Shown here: positions 1 through 8,300 of the stretch, piece by piece
Layout of the letters: every line of letters starts with the position of its first letter
Position numbering within the stretch: position 1 is the first letter of the stretch
Assembly (NCBI GenBank): GCA_021845645.1
Contig: JAJZVM010000002.1
Coordinates: 124,001-188,000, forward strand
Source: Bacillota bacterium
GTDB taxonomy: Bacteria > Bacillota_E > JAJZYS01 > JAJYTV01
Length of the DNA stretch: 64,000 nt
Direction: 5' to 3'
Notes under the pieces: generated by a model
The model's database searches: none
What the model was told of the DNA's origin: nothing
What the model saw: the letters and a program-made list of their open reading frames with translations, nothing else
Position numbers and translations under genes: made by a program

Positions 1-393
1 GACCGGTGATCCGCCCTGATGCACCGTATGGATCGCCTCGTGCAGCTCCGAAGCGGAGACATCCTCGAACAGGTACCCGGATGCGCCGTCCATGATCAGA
101 TCGAGAATGGCTTCCTCATCGGAGCGCGCCGTCAGAATGATGACCTGACAGCCGTAGCCCTGCGCGTGGAGCTCCTGGCAGGTGCGCAGGTCGATGCGGC
201 TCGGATCCCGCACATCCACGATGGCCACGTCAGGGCGCACGTCGCGGGCGAGATTGGTCGCCTCCGCGACGTTGCGCGCCTCGGCAACGATCGTGACGCG
301 CGGGTCTTCGCCCAGCATGGCTCGCAGCCCCGACCGCAGCACGGTGGAGTCGGCGACGGTGAGCACCCGGATGGGTCCAAGTGCGTTCGGCAT
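1..393 (-). CDS. Degenerate NarL-type response regulator receiver domain (partial)
   Basis: An open frame starts at ATG 393 after GGGAGG and runs off the left edge after 131 codons, so only the N-terminal receiver domain is seen. The pattern is that of NarL/FixJ regulators: phosphoacceptor D60 in IVDVRDPS, the conserved Thr in ILTAR (T88) and the segment GASGYLFED. Two conserved positions are altered. The acidic pocket reads VADS, so one acidic residue is A14, and the usual Lys of GASGYLLKD is E110. The output domain, expected to be a LuxR-type HTH, lies outside the window. The receiver assignment is firm; whether it is phosphorylated is uncertain. Confidence 0.8.
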   Translation of the reverse strand, partial: MPNALGPIRVLTVADSTVLRSGLRAMLGEDPRVTIVAEARNVAEATNLARDVRPDVAIVDVRDPSRIDLRTCQELHAQGYGCQVIILTARSDEEAILDLIMDGASGYLFEDVSASELHEAIHTVHQGGSPV

Positions 394-971
394 GGTGTTC
401 GTCCTCCCACTGGCGCGGTTCAAGGCCACGCGCCATCGTCCAAGGGGCGCATCGAAAGAACCTTCCGGCCGTGTTCCACCACGCCGGAACCTCCCGGGCG
501 CAAGACCCCCGTGCGTCCTCAGCCGCGTGTCCCCGCTGAGACCGGACCCGGCGCAAAGGCTGTTCGCCCTGTCCGCCTGCCCGCCGCTCCGCTGCCAGCA
601 CCACGGGCCGCGTCCCGGGATCGCCGCCCCGCTCCGGCCGCTTGCGCACCGCTTCACGAGCGAAGACGCGGCTATAGCCCAGGATTCCGCTGCACCGCAT
701 GCCGCCTGGCCTTTTCGCCCTGCGACCGCTGCCGGCGGCAGATCGCCTGCCTGAGGCGGCCCACCCCCGCATACTCATTGACGCGCCGAAAGCGCCATCC
801 GCGCAATCACCATTCGGCCGCGCAACTGGCGCAAGATTGGGGATCCCCTCAGCCCTCCCAAGTTGTACCGAGGACCACTGGCGGTGGCCACATGGCGGAG
901 GCCGACCGCCAGACGGTCCGATAACAGGTGCAATGGAAGTAATGAAAACGGCTGATCCGGTCAGCGCAGTT
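394..971. other. Intergenic region without a supported gene
   Basis: About 580 bases between the start of the receiver gene and the 3' end of the DUF6884-like gene, both on the minus strand. Open frames crossing it are GC-driven, rich in Arg and Pro, and match no family I know. No convincing -35/-10 pair, hairpin with U-tract or RNA gene was seen. Confidence 0.5.
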
Positions 972-1973
972 CTAGCCGGCGGCCAGCCCGCGCTGGACAG
1001 CTTGCCAGAAGGCGTCGCCGCTGTCGTCGACCATCAGATCCTGCAGCAGCGATTGGCCCTCCCGAGCGGCGACCTGCGCAAAGCGCGCGAAGAGATACCC
1101 CTTGAGCGCGATCGAGCCAACCTCGCAGTTCGCCTGGGCAAGGCGTCCCGTGGGCAGGACGGTCACGCCCGGGCCGGCGTAGTGCCGCCTGTAATGCTCC
1201 GTCGCCAGCAGCACGAGGCGCTGACCCTCGGCGGGTACGAGCGGCGGGCGCATCGCCTCGAGACAGCACTGGCCGACGAGGAAGAAGACGAGGTCGTACC
1301 CCGCCATGATGCGGCGCACCGCCTCCGGCACGCCGAGATGGTCCGCCCAGCGGAGCAGCTCCGCCCGATCGAAGTCCGTCAGCGAGACGCTGTGCGGCGC
1401 GATCACGTCTTGCTCTCCGATCACGCCGTAGCCCGGCGACACGATGCGCAGGTCCGCGGCCCCCGGGCCAAAGGCGGCCCGCAAGGTGTCGACGCCTCTG
1501 CGCGTGTACGTGAACTGGTCACAGCAGTAGAGTTCCTCAGCCGGGCGCAGGAACTCCCTCAGCTCGGCCTCGCGCCGCTGCAGCCGCGCAGCGTCGAGAA
1601 AGTCGTCTTTGCGCAGCTCGCGGGGATGATGCACGGCCATGCGACCTGTGCCGCTTGCGAAGATCAAGATGCGCGGCAGGCTGGCGGCGCTGGCCTCCGA
1701 CGCGACCGGCACCGGCATGGCTCCCGTCGGCAGGCGGTGGAACATGACGGTCCGGCGTCCAAGGTGAACGGCTCTGCTGCGAAAGCCGGCGATCTGCCAC
1801 GGCTTCGGCGCCTGACTGGAGTTGGACCACCAGGGCCGGAAGTTGCGCGCGGCAGCCGGCAGCGGCGCGTCGAGAATCTCTTCGAGCTGGCCGAAGCTCA
1901 ACTCGATCTCCTCCACGCCTTCCGCACGGCGCTGATCGAGGTACTGGACAAGCCGTTCGTACTTCGCCGTCAT
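972..1973 (-). CDS. DUF6884/YaaA-like protein with an N-terminal DUF7662-like domain
   Basis: The product has about 333 residues from ATG 1973; an in-frame GTG at 1982 is possible but overlaps the likely ribosome site. Residues 1-60 (YERLVQYLDQ, LSFGQLEEIL, ARNFRPWWSN) resemble the small DUF7662 domain. The rest resembles DUF6884/YaaA-like proteins: ILIFASGTGRM, EELYCCDQFTYTRRG and IVSPGYGVIGEQDVIAPH. In that superfamily the middle segment usually starts with a CSxxK-type motif, here replaced by FASGT. It is the last gene of a minus-strand group, 18 bases after the thioredoxin-like gene. The function is unknown. Domain names are from memory of motifs and need a profile search. Confidence 0.6.
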   Translation of the reverse strand: MTAKYERLVQYLDQRRAEGVEEIELSFGQLEEILDAPLPAAARNFRPWWSNSSQAPKPWQIAGFRSRAVHLGRRTVMFHRLPTGAMPVPVASEASAASLPRILIFASGTGRMAVHHPRELRKDDFLDAARLQRREAELREFLRPAEELYCCDQFTYTRRGVDTLRAAFGPGAADLRIVSPGYGVIGEQDVIAPHSVSLTDFDRAELLRWADHLGVPEAVRRIMAGYDLVFFLVGQCCLEAMRPPLVPAEGQRLVLLATEHYRRHYAGPGVTVLPTGRLAQANCEVGSIALKGYLFARFAQVAAREGQSLLQDLMVDDSGDAFWQAVQRGLAAG

Positions 1974-1991
1974 CGGGCCCACCTGCCTTGA

Positions 1992-2534
1992 CTAGCTTCC
2001 AGGATAGCCGATCTTGCGCAAGTATTTCGTGATCAGGGCGGGGTAGAGAGGAAGCGACACCTCGGCGCGAATCACGCCTTGACGGTCGATGAAGAAGCTT
2101 GTAGGGATGGCCTGCACGCCGTAGCGGTTGGCCACGCTGTTGTTCTGGTCCAGCAGGACGGGGTATGCGATGCCGTATTGCTGCACGAAGTCATCCACCT
2201 TGGCCAGCGAGGACTCCGAAGCCGTCAGGTCCACGCCGATGAGGGCGAGGCCGGGGTTCTTCTTCGCGGTCTGGGCCAGGTCGTAGGCCTCGGCATTGCA
2301 CGGCGGGCACCATGATGCGAAGAAGTTCAGCCACACGGGTTTGCCGCGCAGCGACCAGAGCCGTACCGATCCCTTGCCGTCCAGGCGCTGCAAGGTGAAG
2401 TCCGGCGCGATCTGTCCCACCTGGGTGCCCACCGTGAGCGGCGCGTGCGGGACAGGCGTGAGCCCCCAGACCAGGAGGCCGATGACGACCAGCACAGCGA
2501 ACAGCGCGACGACGGCAACGCGATAGCGACGCAT
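1992..2534 (-). CDS. TlpA/ResA-family membrane-anchored thiol-disulfide oxidoreductase
   Basis: The product has 180 residues with one N-terminal membrane anchor (about 5-25) and an extracytoplasmic thioredoxin fold. The redox motif WCPPC places the cysteines at 76 and 79, and the cis-proline loop is AIPTSFFID. GQIAPDFTLQRLDG is the usual TlpA/AhpC-TSA entry strand. The start is ATG 2534 after a GGGGG-rich site. A longer frame to 2594 overlaps the upstream gene and adds no homologous sequence. It follows a CcdA-like membrane protein by 10 bases, the expected pairing for extracytoplasmic thiol reduction in cytochrome c maturation or similar. The specific substrate cannot be told. Confidence 0.88.
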   Translation of the reverse strand: MRRYRVAVVALFAVLVVIGLLVWGLTPVPHAPLTVGTQVGQIAPDFTLQRLDGKGSVRLWSLRGKPVWLNFFASWCPPCNAEAYDLAQTAKKNPGLALIGVDLTASESSLAKVDDFVQQYGIAYPVLLDQNNSVANRYGVQAIPTSFFIDRQGVIRAEVSLPLYPALITKYLRKIGYPGS

Positions 2535-2544
2535 GACGGACCCC

Positions 2545-3195
2545 CTATCCCACCCAGCCTGCCGCCAGGGAGGCGGCCACGAGCAGCATCGCAAGGCCGG
2601 CGGCGCGCCTCGGCCACGGACCCGGCGCCAGCCGCCGCATGACGAGGTTCGCGACGTGTCCCAGCACGAGCAGCACGAGGGCGGCGCCGATGCCGACCAG
2701 CGCCGACACGAGGAATGCCCCCTTCACGTCGCCGGCATCGCCGAGGGACGAAGCGGCGCCCAGCGCCGCCGACCCGCCGAGCGATGGCAGGGCGAAGGCG
2801 GCCCCGAGGCCGATCAGCACGGCCGCGAGCCAGTCGGTGGTCGGTTCCTCCTGCGATGCCTTGCGCCGCAGCCTGCTCCACAGGCTTTCCACGCCCAGCA
2901 GGTAGACACCCTCGAGCGCGAGAAGCAGGGCAAGTGCCAGGGATGCCGCCGCGGCATGCCGCGCGAGGACCAGCGCAACCGGGGTGCCGTACAAGTGCAT
3001 GAGAAGAAAGGCCAGCAGAAAGGCGAAGACGTAGCTCAGGGCCGGTACCCGGCTGGCGCCGGGAGCCGCGCCGGCGACCAGGGCGAGAAGCAGCAGCCAA
3101 AGCGGCCAGGCGGCGGGCATTGCGATGGCGGACAACCCGGCAAGCAGCACGGCATCGTAACTCAGGCGCCACCAACCCCCGTGCGACGCGTGCAC
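2545..3195 (-). CDS. CcdA/DsbD-like polytopic membrane protein without cysteines
   Basis: About 216 residues with some six hydrophobic segments, placed directly before the TlpA-like gene. The layout recalls CcdA, the membrane protein that passes electrons from cytoplasmic thioredoxin to periplasmic thiol proteins. Where CcdA has SPC and TPC, this protein has MPAAW and ALPSLGG, and there is no cysteine anywhere. It may have lost redox function or may be an unrelated membrane protein. The GTG at 3195 lies only two bases after a -10 box, so transcription would start at or inside it. A downstream start, for example the GTG of VLLAGL or the ATG of MPAAW, is more likely. Confidence 0.55.
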   Translation of the reverse strand: MHASHGGWWRLSYDAVLLAGLSAIAMPAAWPLWLLLLALVAGAAPGASRVPALSYVFAFLLAFLLMHLYGTPVALVLARHAAAASLALALLLALEGVYLLGVESLWSRLRRKASQEEPTTDWLAAVLIGLGAAFALPSLGGSAALGAASSLGDAGDVKGAFLVSALVGIGAALVLLVLGHVANLVMRRLAPGPWPRRAAGLAMLLVAASLAAGWVG

Positions 3196-3197
3196 CT

Positions 3198-3206
3198 ATT
3201 GTAGCA
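3198..3206 (-). promoter_or_regulatory. Extended -10 promoter for the CcdA-like/TlpA-like group
   Basis: Read on the minus strand, the sequence is TGCTACAAT, a match to the extended TGnTATAAT element. No good -35 hexamer sits 17 bases upstream, as is usual for extended -10 promoters. It lies in the short gap that divides this group from the divergent MFS gene. Confidence 0.5.
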
Positions 3207-3257
3207 TTCCACGCATCGACCGAGCGGCCGCAAAGCCCGTGGAAAGAGGCAGCCGTA

Positions 3258-4499
3258 TTGTCGAGAGTCGAACGCCGCCGCGAATACCTCCTCCTTCTCA
3301 TCTCCAGGGCCGCACGCAGCTTAGGCATGGCCATCATCGCCATCGTCCTGCCGCTGATCGTGGCCCATCGCGGCTACGGCGCCGGAGCTGCCGGCTTCAT
3401 CTTCACCGCCGCATCCGCCGGCGCCGCGATCCTGCTGTTTGCCGCCGGCTTCGTCGGCGATCGCATCGGGCGCAAGCCGGTGCTGGTCGCCCTGGCGGTC
3501 CTCTCAGCCATTACGACCATCGGTTTCGGCTTGGCGAGCAGCTACACCCTCCTTGTCACCTTCGCGTTCCTCGGCGCTCTGGCGCGTGGCGGCGGAGCAG
3601 GCTCAGGCGGTGCCTGGGGCCCGTTCGCACCCGTGGAACAGCCCTTGATCGCCGAGATCGTCCCGCGGGAGGCGAGGGCCGCGGCGCTCGGCCAGCTGAG
3701 CTTCATCGGCGTGCTGGCCGGGGCCGTCGGCTCCCTCGCCGCCGCGCTGCCCGACGCGCTGCGCGGCACCATGCCCGGCGACGCCGGCGAAGTCGCGACC
3801 ATGGCCCTCGCGGGCGTCATGCAGCTCGCGGCGGGCATCCTGGTGCTGTGGGTGCGCGAGGCTCCGCCGGCTCCTGCGCGGCGCGAGCTCGGGCGCCATC
3901 TCTCCAGCCGGGCGCGGGGCGCGATCTGGCGGCTTTCGCTGACGAACTCGCTCAATGGCTTCGGCGTGGGCTTCCTGGGACCGTTCCTGACCTACTGGCT
4001 CGAAGTCCGCTATCATGTCGGCGGGGCGGATCTGGCCGGTCTCTACACCCTCGCGAACCTCGTCACGGCCCTGCCCTACCTCGGCGCGGCGCAGCTTGCG
4101 CGGCGGCTGGGCAGTGTGCGGGCCATCCTCTGGACGCGCCTCGTCGGAGCTCTCTTCACGGCCTGTCTGCCGCTCGCCCCCACCTTCACGCTGGCAGGGG
4201 CGGTCTACATCCTGCGCATGGTCTTCCAGACCGTCGGCAATCCGATCCGCCAGTCGTTCGTGCTGGAGCTGGTGCCGCCTGAGGAGCGCGGCAGGCTCAA
4301 CGCCGCATCGTCCGTCCCGTCGCAGGTCACGACCGCCGTGAGCCCCGCGGTCGGTGGCTACCTGATGCAGGTTCTGGGACTCGTGGGGCTGCCGCTCGAG
4401 CTCGCCGCCCTGTTTCAGGCGGCCAACGCGATCCTCTTCAACGTCTTCTTCCGCCGCGCCGGCGACCCGGCCAGAGCCCGCAGCGCGGGCAGCGCCTAG
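3258..4499 (+). CDS. MFS transporter (drug/metabolite efflux type)
   Basis: The product has 413 residues with about twelve membrane segments. The loop after segment 2 carries GDRIGRKP, the MFS motif A (GxxxDRxGRR). The second half keeps the family pattern, including VPPEERGRLNAASS near the loop before the last segments. I chose TTG 3258 because AAAGAGG lies seven bases upstream and the hydrophobic segments start just after it; the longer frame from 3120 would overlap the divergent gene. It is monocistronic, ending 126 bases before the ABC operon. The substrate is unknown. Confidence 0.85.
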   Translation: MSRVERRREYLLLLISRAARSLGMAIIAIVLPLIVAHRGYGAGAAGFIFTAASAGAAILLFAAGFVGDRIGRKPVLVALAVLSAITTIGFGLASSYTLLVTFAFLGALARGGGAGSGGAWGPFAPVEQPLIAEIVPREARAAALGQLSFIGVLAGAVGSLAAALPDALRGTMPGDAGEVATMALAGVMQLAAGILVLWVREAPPAPARRELGRHLSSRARGAIWRLSLTNSLNGFGVGFLGPFLTYWLEVRYHVGGADLAGLYTLANLVTALPYLGAAQLARRLGSVRAILWTRLVGALFTACLPLAPTFTLAGAVYILRMVFQTVGNPIRQSFVLELVPPEERGRLNAASSVPSQVTTAVSPAVGGYLMQVLGLVGLPLELAALFQAANAILFNVFFRRAGDPARARSAGSA

Positions 4500-4545
4500 G
4501 AACAGGGCGAACGGCGAGGCACCTTCGGCCTGATCGCCTGAAGCC

Positions 4546-4563
4546 GTTCACATTGCGTTCACA
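4546..4563 (+). promoter_or_regulatory. Two direct repeats GTTCACA with an 11-base period
   Basis: GTTCACA occurs at 4546-4552 and again at 4557-4563, exactly 11 bases apart, about 63 bases before the ABC operon start. OmpR/PhoB-family regulators bind direct repeats with this helical spacing, and the operon encodes one. Autoregulation is an inference. Confidence 0.4.
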
Positions 4564-4625
4564 CGCCTCCCCCATGCTGACGTCGACAGCACCCGGGATA
4601 CCCGGCGGAACAGAGGGGGAGAGGC

Positions 4626-5636
4626 ATGACGGTACGATCAGGCGCGGACGTCCCCGCGATCCGGGCAGAGGGGCTTCGCAAGGCATTCGGCAAGGTGCGG
4701 GCGCTCGACGGTGTCGACCTCGCGGTGCAGCAGGGCAGCGTCCTCGGTCTCCTGGGCCCGAACGGCGCCGGCAAGACGACGGTCGTGCGCATCCTGACGA
4801 CCCTGCTGCGACCCGACGCAGGTCGGGCGGAAGTGGCCGGGTTCGACGTGGTGAAACGCCCCCACGAGGTGCGCCAGCGCATCGGACTCGCGGGGCAGCA
4901 GGCTGCCGTGGACGAGTACCTCACCGGGCGGGGCAACCTGGAGATGGTCGGCCGTCTCTACCACCTGCCCGCCAAAACCGCGCGCCAAAGAGCCGCGCAG
5001 CTGCTCGAGAGCTTCGATCTCGCCGCGGCCGGCGACCGCGTCGTCAAGACGTACTCCGGTGGCATGCGGCGCCGGCTCGACCTCGCGGCCAGCCTCGTCG
5101 CCACACCTCCCGTCGTCTTCCTCGACGAACCCACGACCGGCCTCGATCCGCGGAGCCGGGCCGGCATGTGGCAGGTGGTGGAGGACCTCGTCGCCAAAGG
5201 CACGACCGTGCTTCTGACGACGCAGTACCTTGAGGAGGCGGACCGCCTCGCGAGCCAGATCGCCGTGATCGACCAGGGCCTGGTGGTCGCGACGGGCAGC
5301 CCCGACGACTTGAAGCGCAGCGTGGGCGGCGAGCGCATCGACGTGCTGGTGAGCGATCGGGCCAGCGTGCCCGCCGCAAGGACAGCCATGGCGGGGGCAC
5401 TCGGACGCGAGGTCGACGCGGACTGGGAGACGCGGCGCCTGACCGCCGAGGTGCAGAGAGGCGCGCAGGCGCTCACGGCGGTGGTGCGCGAACTGGACCT
5501 GGCGGGCGTGGAAGTGGACGACATCGCCTTGCGGCGACCCACGCTCGACGAGGTGTTCCTGCGGCTCACAGGTCACCCGGCCGACGCATCCGCCGGGCCA
5601 GGGTCCTCTCCTGACGTCGAGGAGGAGGTCGGCTGA
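4626..5636 (+). CDS. DrrA-type ABC exporter ATPase
   Basis: The 336-residue ATP-binding subunit has Walker A GPNGAGKTT (44-52), signature SGGMR (about 144-148) and Walker B VVFLDEPTTG (from 163). The switch segment is LLTTQYLEEAD, where Gln replaces the usual His, as is typical of the daunorubicin/multidrug DrrA group. About 100 residues follow the core, including RRPTLDEVFLRLTG, a DrrA C-terminal signature. The start ATG follows GGGGGAGAGG. Its stop overlaps the start of the permease, with which it should form an exporter of drugs or lipid-like compounds. Confidence 0.9.
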   Translation: MTVRSGADVPAIRAEGLRKAFGKVRALDGVDLAVQQGSVLGLLGPNGAGKTTVVRILTTLLRPDAGRAEVAGFDVVKRPHEVRQRIGLAGQQAAVDEYLTGRGNLEMVGRLYHLPAKTARQRAAQLLESFDLAAAGDRVVKTYSGGMRRRLDLAASLVATPPVVFLDEPTTGLDPRSRAGMWQVVEDLVAKGTTVLLTTQYLEEADRLASQIAVIDQGLVVATGSPDDLKRSVGGERIDVLVSDRASVPAARTAMAGALGREVDADWETRRLTAEVQRGAQALTAVVRELDLAGVEVDDIALRRPTLDEVFLRLTGHPADASAGPGSSPDVEEEVG

Positions 5637-6478
5637 TGGCAACGGCTGCGGTCGCGTCGCGGGGCCTCACGGCCCTTGGCCGGCTCGGGTGGGTGCTCAG
5701 GGATTCCTGGACGGTCACGCGCCGCCATCTCACGCACATCCGGTACATGCCGGAGAAGCTTGCGGATGTGACCGTCCAACCGCTCATCTTCGTGTTCATG
5801 TTCGCCTACATCTTCGGCAGCGCGATCGTGGTCCCAGGCGGTCACTACCGCGACTTCCTGATGCCGGGCATCTTCGTGCAGAGCATGGCCTTCGCCGCGA
5901 TGTCGATCATGGTCGGCATTGTGAACGACATGCAGACGGGCGTCATGGACCGGTTCCGCTCCCTGCCGATGGCGCGCGCGGCCGTGCTCATCGGGCACAC
6001 CGGCGCGAGCCTGATCGAAGGCCTGCTCGGCCTTGCGGTCATGACGGGTGCGGGTCTCGTGGTCGGGTGGCGTCCAGAGCTCGATGTGCAGCAGACGCTG
6101 GCCGGCTTCGGGCTGCTGCTGCTGTTCGCCTTCGCCATGAACTGGATCGGCGCCTTTGTCGGCCTGCTGCTGCGCAGTGTCGAGGCGGCACAAGGGTTCG
6201 GCATGATCGTCATGTTCCCGCTCACGTTCGTCGCCAACACGTTCGTGCCCACCCAGGGCATGCCCCCCTGGCTGCGGGTCATCGCCAACTGGAACCCGAC
6301 GAGCGCCGTGGTGGCTGCCGCACGGCAGCTGTTCGGCAACGCCCTGCCCGGGGCGGGAACGAGCTCCGTCTGGCCGCTCGCCCATCCGGTGCTGGCAGCC
6401 CTGGTCTGGTGCGGCCTGCTGATCGCCGTCTTCCTGCCGCTCGCCGTGTGGCGCTTCCGCTGGGCCATGACGCGATGA
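5636..6478 (+). CDS. DrrB-type ABC-2 permease
   Basis: The 280-residue membrane subunit has six predicted segments and belongs to the ABC-2 family (FVFMFAYIFGSAI in the first, MPGIFVQSMAF after it, FVANTFVPTQGMP in the conserved loop). The ATG overlaps the ATPase stop by one base, and its own stop overlaps the response regulator start, so the four genes 4626-8300 are translationally coupled. It forms the pore for the neighbouring ATPase. The substrate is not evident. Confidence 0.9.
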   Translation: MATAAVASRGLTALGRLGWVLRDSWTVTRRHLTHIRYMPEKLADVTVQPLIFVFMFAYIFGSAIVVPGGHYRDFLMPGIFVQSMAFAAMSIMVGIVNDMQTGVMDRFRSLPMARAAVLIGHTGASLIEGLLGLAVMTGAGLVVGWRPELDVQQTLAGFGLLLLFAFAMNWIGAFVGLLLRSVEAAQGFGMIVMFPLTFVANTFVPTQGMPPWLRVIANWNPTSAVVAAARQLFGNALPGAGTSSVWPLAHPVLAALVWCGLLIAVFLPLAVWRFRWAMTR

Positions 6479-7149
6479 CCTGTGTCCTGGTCGTCGACGA
6501 CGACGCGCACATCCGCGCCCTGGCCCGCCACTACCTCGAAGCCGCTGGGCTCGCGGTGCTCGAGGCCGCAGACGGCGAGGAGGCCCTGGGGCTGCTCGCG
6601 TCCCGCAGCGTGCAGCTTGTCGTGCTCGACCTGATGATGCCAGGCGTGGACGGCTGGCAGCTCTGCCGCGAGCTCAGGGCAGGCAGCGATGTGCCCATCC
6701 TGATGCTGACGGCCAGAGGCGAGTCGGCCGACAAGGTGGCGGGATTCGGCCTCGGCGCCGACGACTACCTCGTCAAGCCGTTCGACCCACCAGAGCTCGT
6801 CGCGCGCGTCAAGGCTCTCCTGAGGCGCTACCGGATCGCCGCGTCGCAGGTGGTGGAGATCGGCGCCGCCCGCCTGGATGGCGCCACCCGCGAAGTGTCG
6901 CTGGCCGATGGCACCCTTACGCTGCCACGCAGGGAGTTCGAGCTTCTCTTCCACCTCGGCAGCTACGCAGGGCGCACCCTGACGCGCGAACAGCTGATCG
7001 AGCAGATCTGGGGCTACGACTTCTCCGGCGACGAGCGCACCGTCGACGTCCACATCAAGCGGCTGCGCGACCGCTTCCCCGAGGCGGAGTGCCGCTTTCG
7101 CATCCAGACGATCCGCGGCATCGGCTATCGGCTGGAGGTGACGTCGTGA
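6475..7149 (+). CDS. OmpR/PhoB-family response regulator
   Basis: The product has 224 residues: a receiver domain with acidic cluster VVDDDAH, phosphoacceptor D52 (VVLDLMMPG), Thr in LMLTARG and Lys in LVKPF, then a winged-helix output domain with WGYDFSGDERTVDVHIKRLR and a C-terminal TIRGIGYRLE. The ATG overlaps the permease stop (ATGA). The much longer in-frame sequence upstream is only the other frame of the permease. It pairs with the next gene and probably controls the exporter; the repeats at 4546-4563 are a candidate site. Confidence 0.93.
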   Translation: MTCVLVVDDDAHIRALARHYLEAAGLAVLEAADGEEALGLLASRSVQLVVLDLMMPGVDGWQLCRELRAGSDVPILMLTARGESADKVAGFGLGADDYLVKPFDPPELVARVKALLRRYRIAASQVVEIGAARLDGATREVSLADGTLTLPRREFELLFHLGSYAGRTLTREQLIEQIWGYDFSGDERTVDVHIKRLRDRFPEAECRFRIQTIRGIGYRLEVTS

Positions 7150-8300
7150 AGGAAGGACGACACCCGGACCTTGCCCACCGCATGCACCACGGTGCGGCCG
7201 ACAGATCCCATGGCCGCCCTCGCTCGGGGTGGGTGGCTCTCGGCGTGCTCGCCTTCCTGGTCGCGATCGTTCTTGTCTGGGTCCTCTCCTTTCTCCTGAC
7301 CAGCTGGCTCTACGCCCGGCTCTCCCTGCACCCGGCGGAGGTCGTGCGCCAGGTCGTGACCGCTTTCACGGGGCTGGTCCTGCTTGCGATACCCGCCGCA
7401 ATCATCGGGAACATCCAGCAGCCGCGCGAGCAGGCGATCTTCAGGTCTCTGCTCGCGGCGATCGGTCGCATCGCGCAGGGCGACTTCCGCACACGCGTGG
7501 AGACGCAGTTTCCAGACTCCGACCACCCGTTCACGCAGCTCGTCCACAGCATCAACGACATGGCCGCCGACCTCGCCCGGATGGAAGCCCTGCGCCAGGA
7601 ATTCATCTCGAACGTGTCGCACGAGATCCAGTCGCCCTTGACCTCGATCGGGGGCTTTGCCAAGGCCCTGCAGGACGAGAGCCTGAGCAGCGATCAGCGG
7701 CGCCGCTACCTCGAGATCATCGAGGCCGAGAGCGAGCGGCTCTCGAAGCTGAGCGACAACCTGATGCGCCTCACCGCACTCGAAGCGGAGCAGCCGCCGC
7801 TCGATCCCCGGCCATATCGGCTGGACGCCCAGCTCAGGCGCGTCATCCTGGCGGCGGAACCGCAGTGGGCCGGCAAGGCCATCGAGATGGAGCTCGAGGC
7901 CGCCCCCCTCACGGTCGTGGCCGACGAGGCCCTGATGGAGCACGTCTTTGCCAACCTCCTGCACAACGCCGTCAAGTTCACGCCGAAAGGCGGCACCATC
8001 CGCGTGCGGGCGGTGTCAGACGCAGGCGTGTGGACGGTCGACATGGAGGACAGCGGCGTCGGAATCCCACCGGAGGATCAGGAGCGCATCTTCGAACGCT
8101 TCTTCAAGGGCGACCGCTCGCGCGATCGCAGCCAGGGCGGCAGCGGGCTCGGTCTCGCGCTCGCCAGGAAGATCGTCGCCTTGCATGGCGGGGATATCGG
8201 CGTCTCGAGCGCGGCGGGGACCGGCGCAACCTTCCGCGTCGAGCTGCCCCTTCACGGCATCGGTTCCGCAGACCCGCGCTCGTCCTCGCCACCGACGTAG
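7146..8300 (+). CDS. Membrane sensor histidine kinase
   Basis: The product has 384 residues from GTG 7146, which overlaps the regulator stop (GTGA). Two membrane segments (about 28-52 and 66-88) enclose a very short external part, so sensing is probably within the membrane. They are followed by HAMP (IGRIAQGDFRTRV), HisKA with H159 in FISNVSHEIQSPL, and HATPase_c with N box NLLHNAVKF, DSGVGIP and GGSGLGLAL. Intramembrane-sensing kinases of this shape are often linked to cell-envelope-stress exporters, which fits the upstream DrrAB pair. The 3' end overlaps the convergent gene by 49 bases. Confidence 0.92.
   Translation: MKEGRHPDLAHRMHHGAADRSHGRPRSGWVALGVLAFLVAIVLVWVLSFLLTSWLYARLSLHPAEVVRQVVTAFTGLVLLAIPAAIIGNIQQPREQAIFRSLLAAIGRIAQGDFRTRVETQFPDSDHPFTQLVHSINDMAADLARMEALRQEFISNVSHEIQSPLTSIGGFAKALQDESLSSDQRRRYLEIIEAESERLSKLSDNLMRLTALEAEQPPLDPRPYRLDAQLRRVILAAEPQWAGKAIEMELEAAPLTVVADEALMEHVFANLLHNAVKFTPKGGTIRVRAVSDAGVWTVDMEDSGVGIPPEDQERIFERFFKGDRSRDRSQGGSGLGLALARKIVALHGGDIGVSSAAGTGATFRVELPLHGIGSADPRSSSPPT

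Noticed and set aside
230..778. 182-codon frame on the minus strand near the left edge
   Set aside because: It overlaps the receiver domain in another frame, is Arg/Pro-rich and matches nothing.
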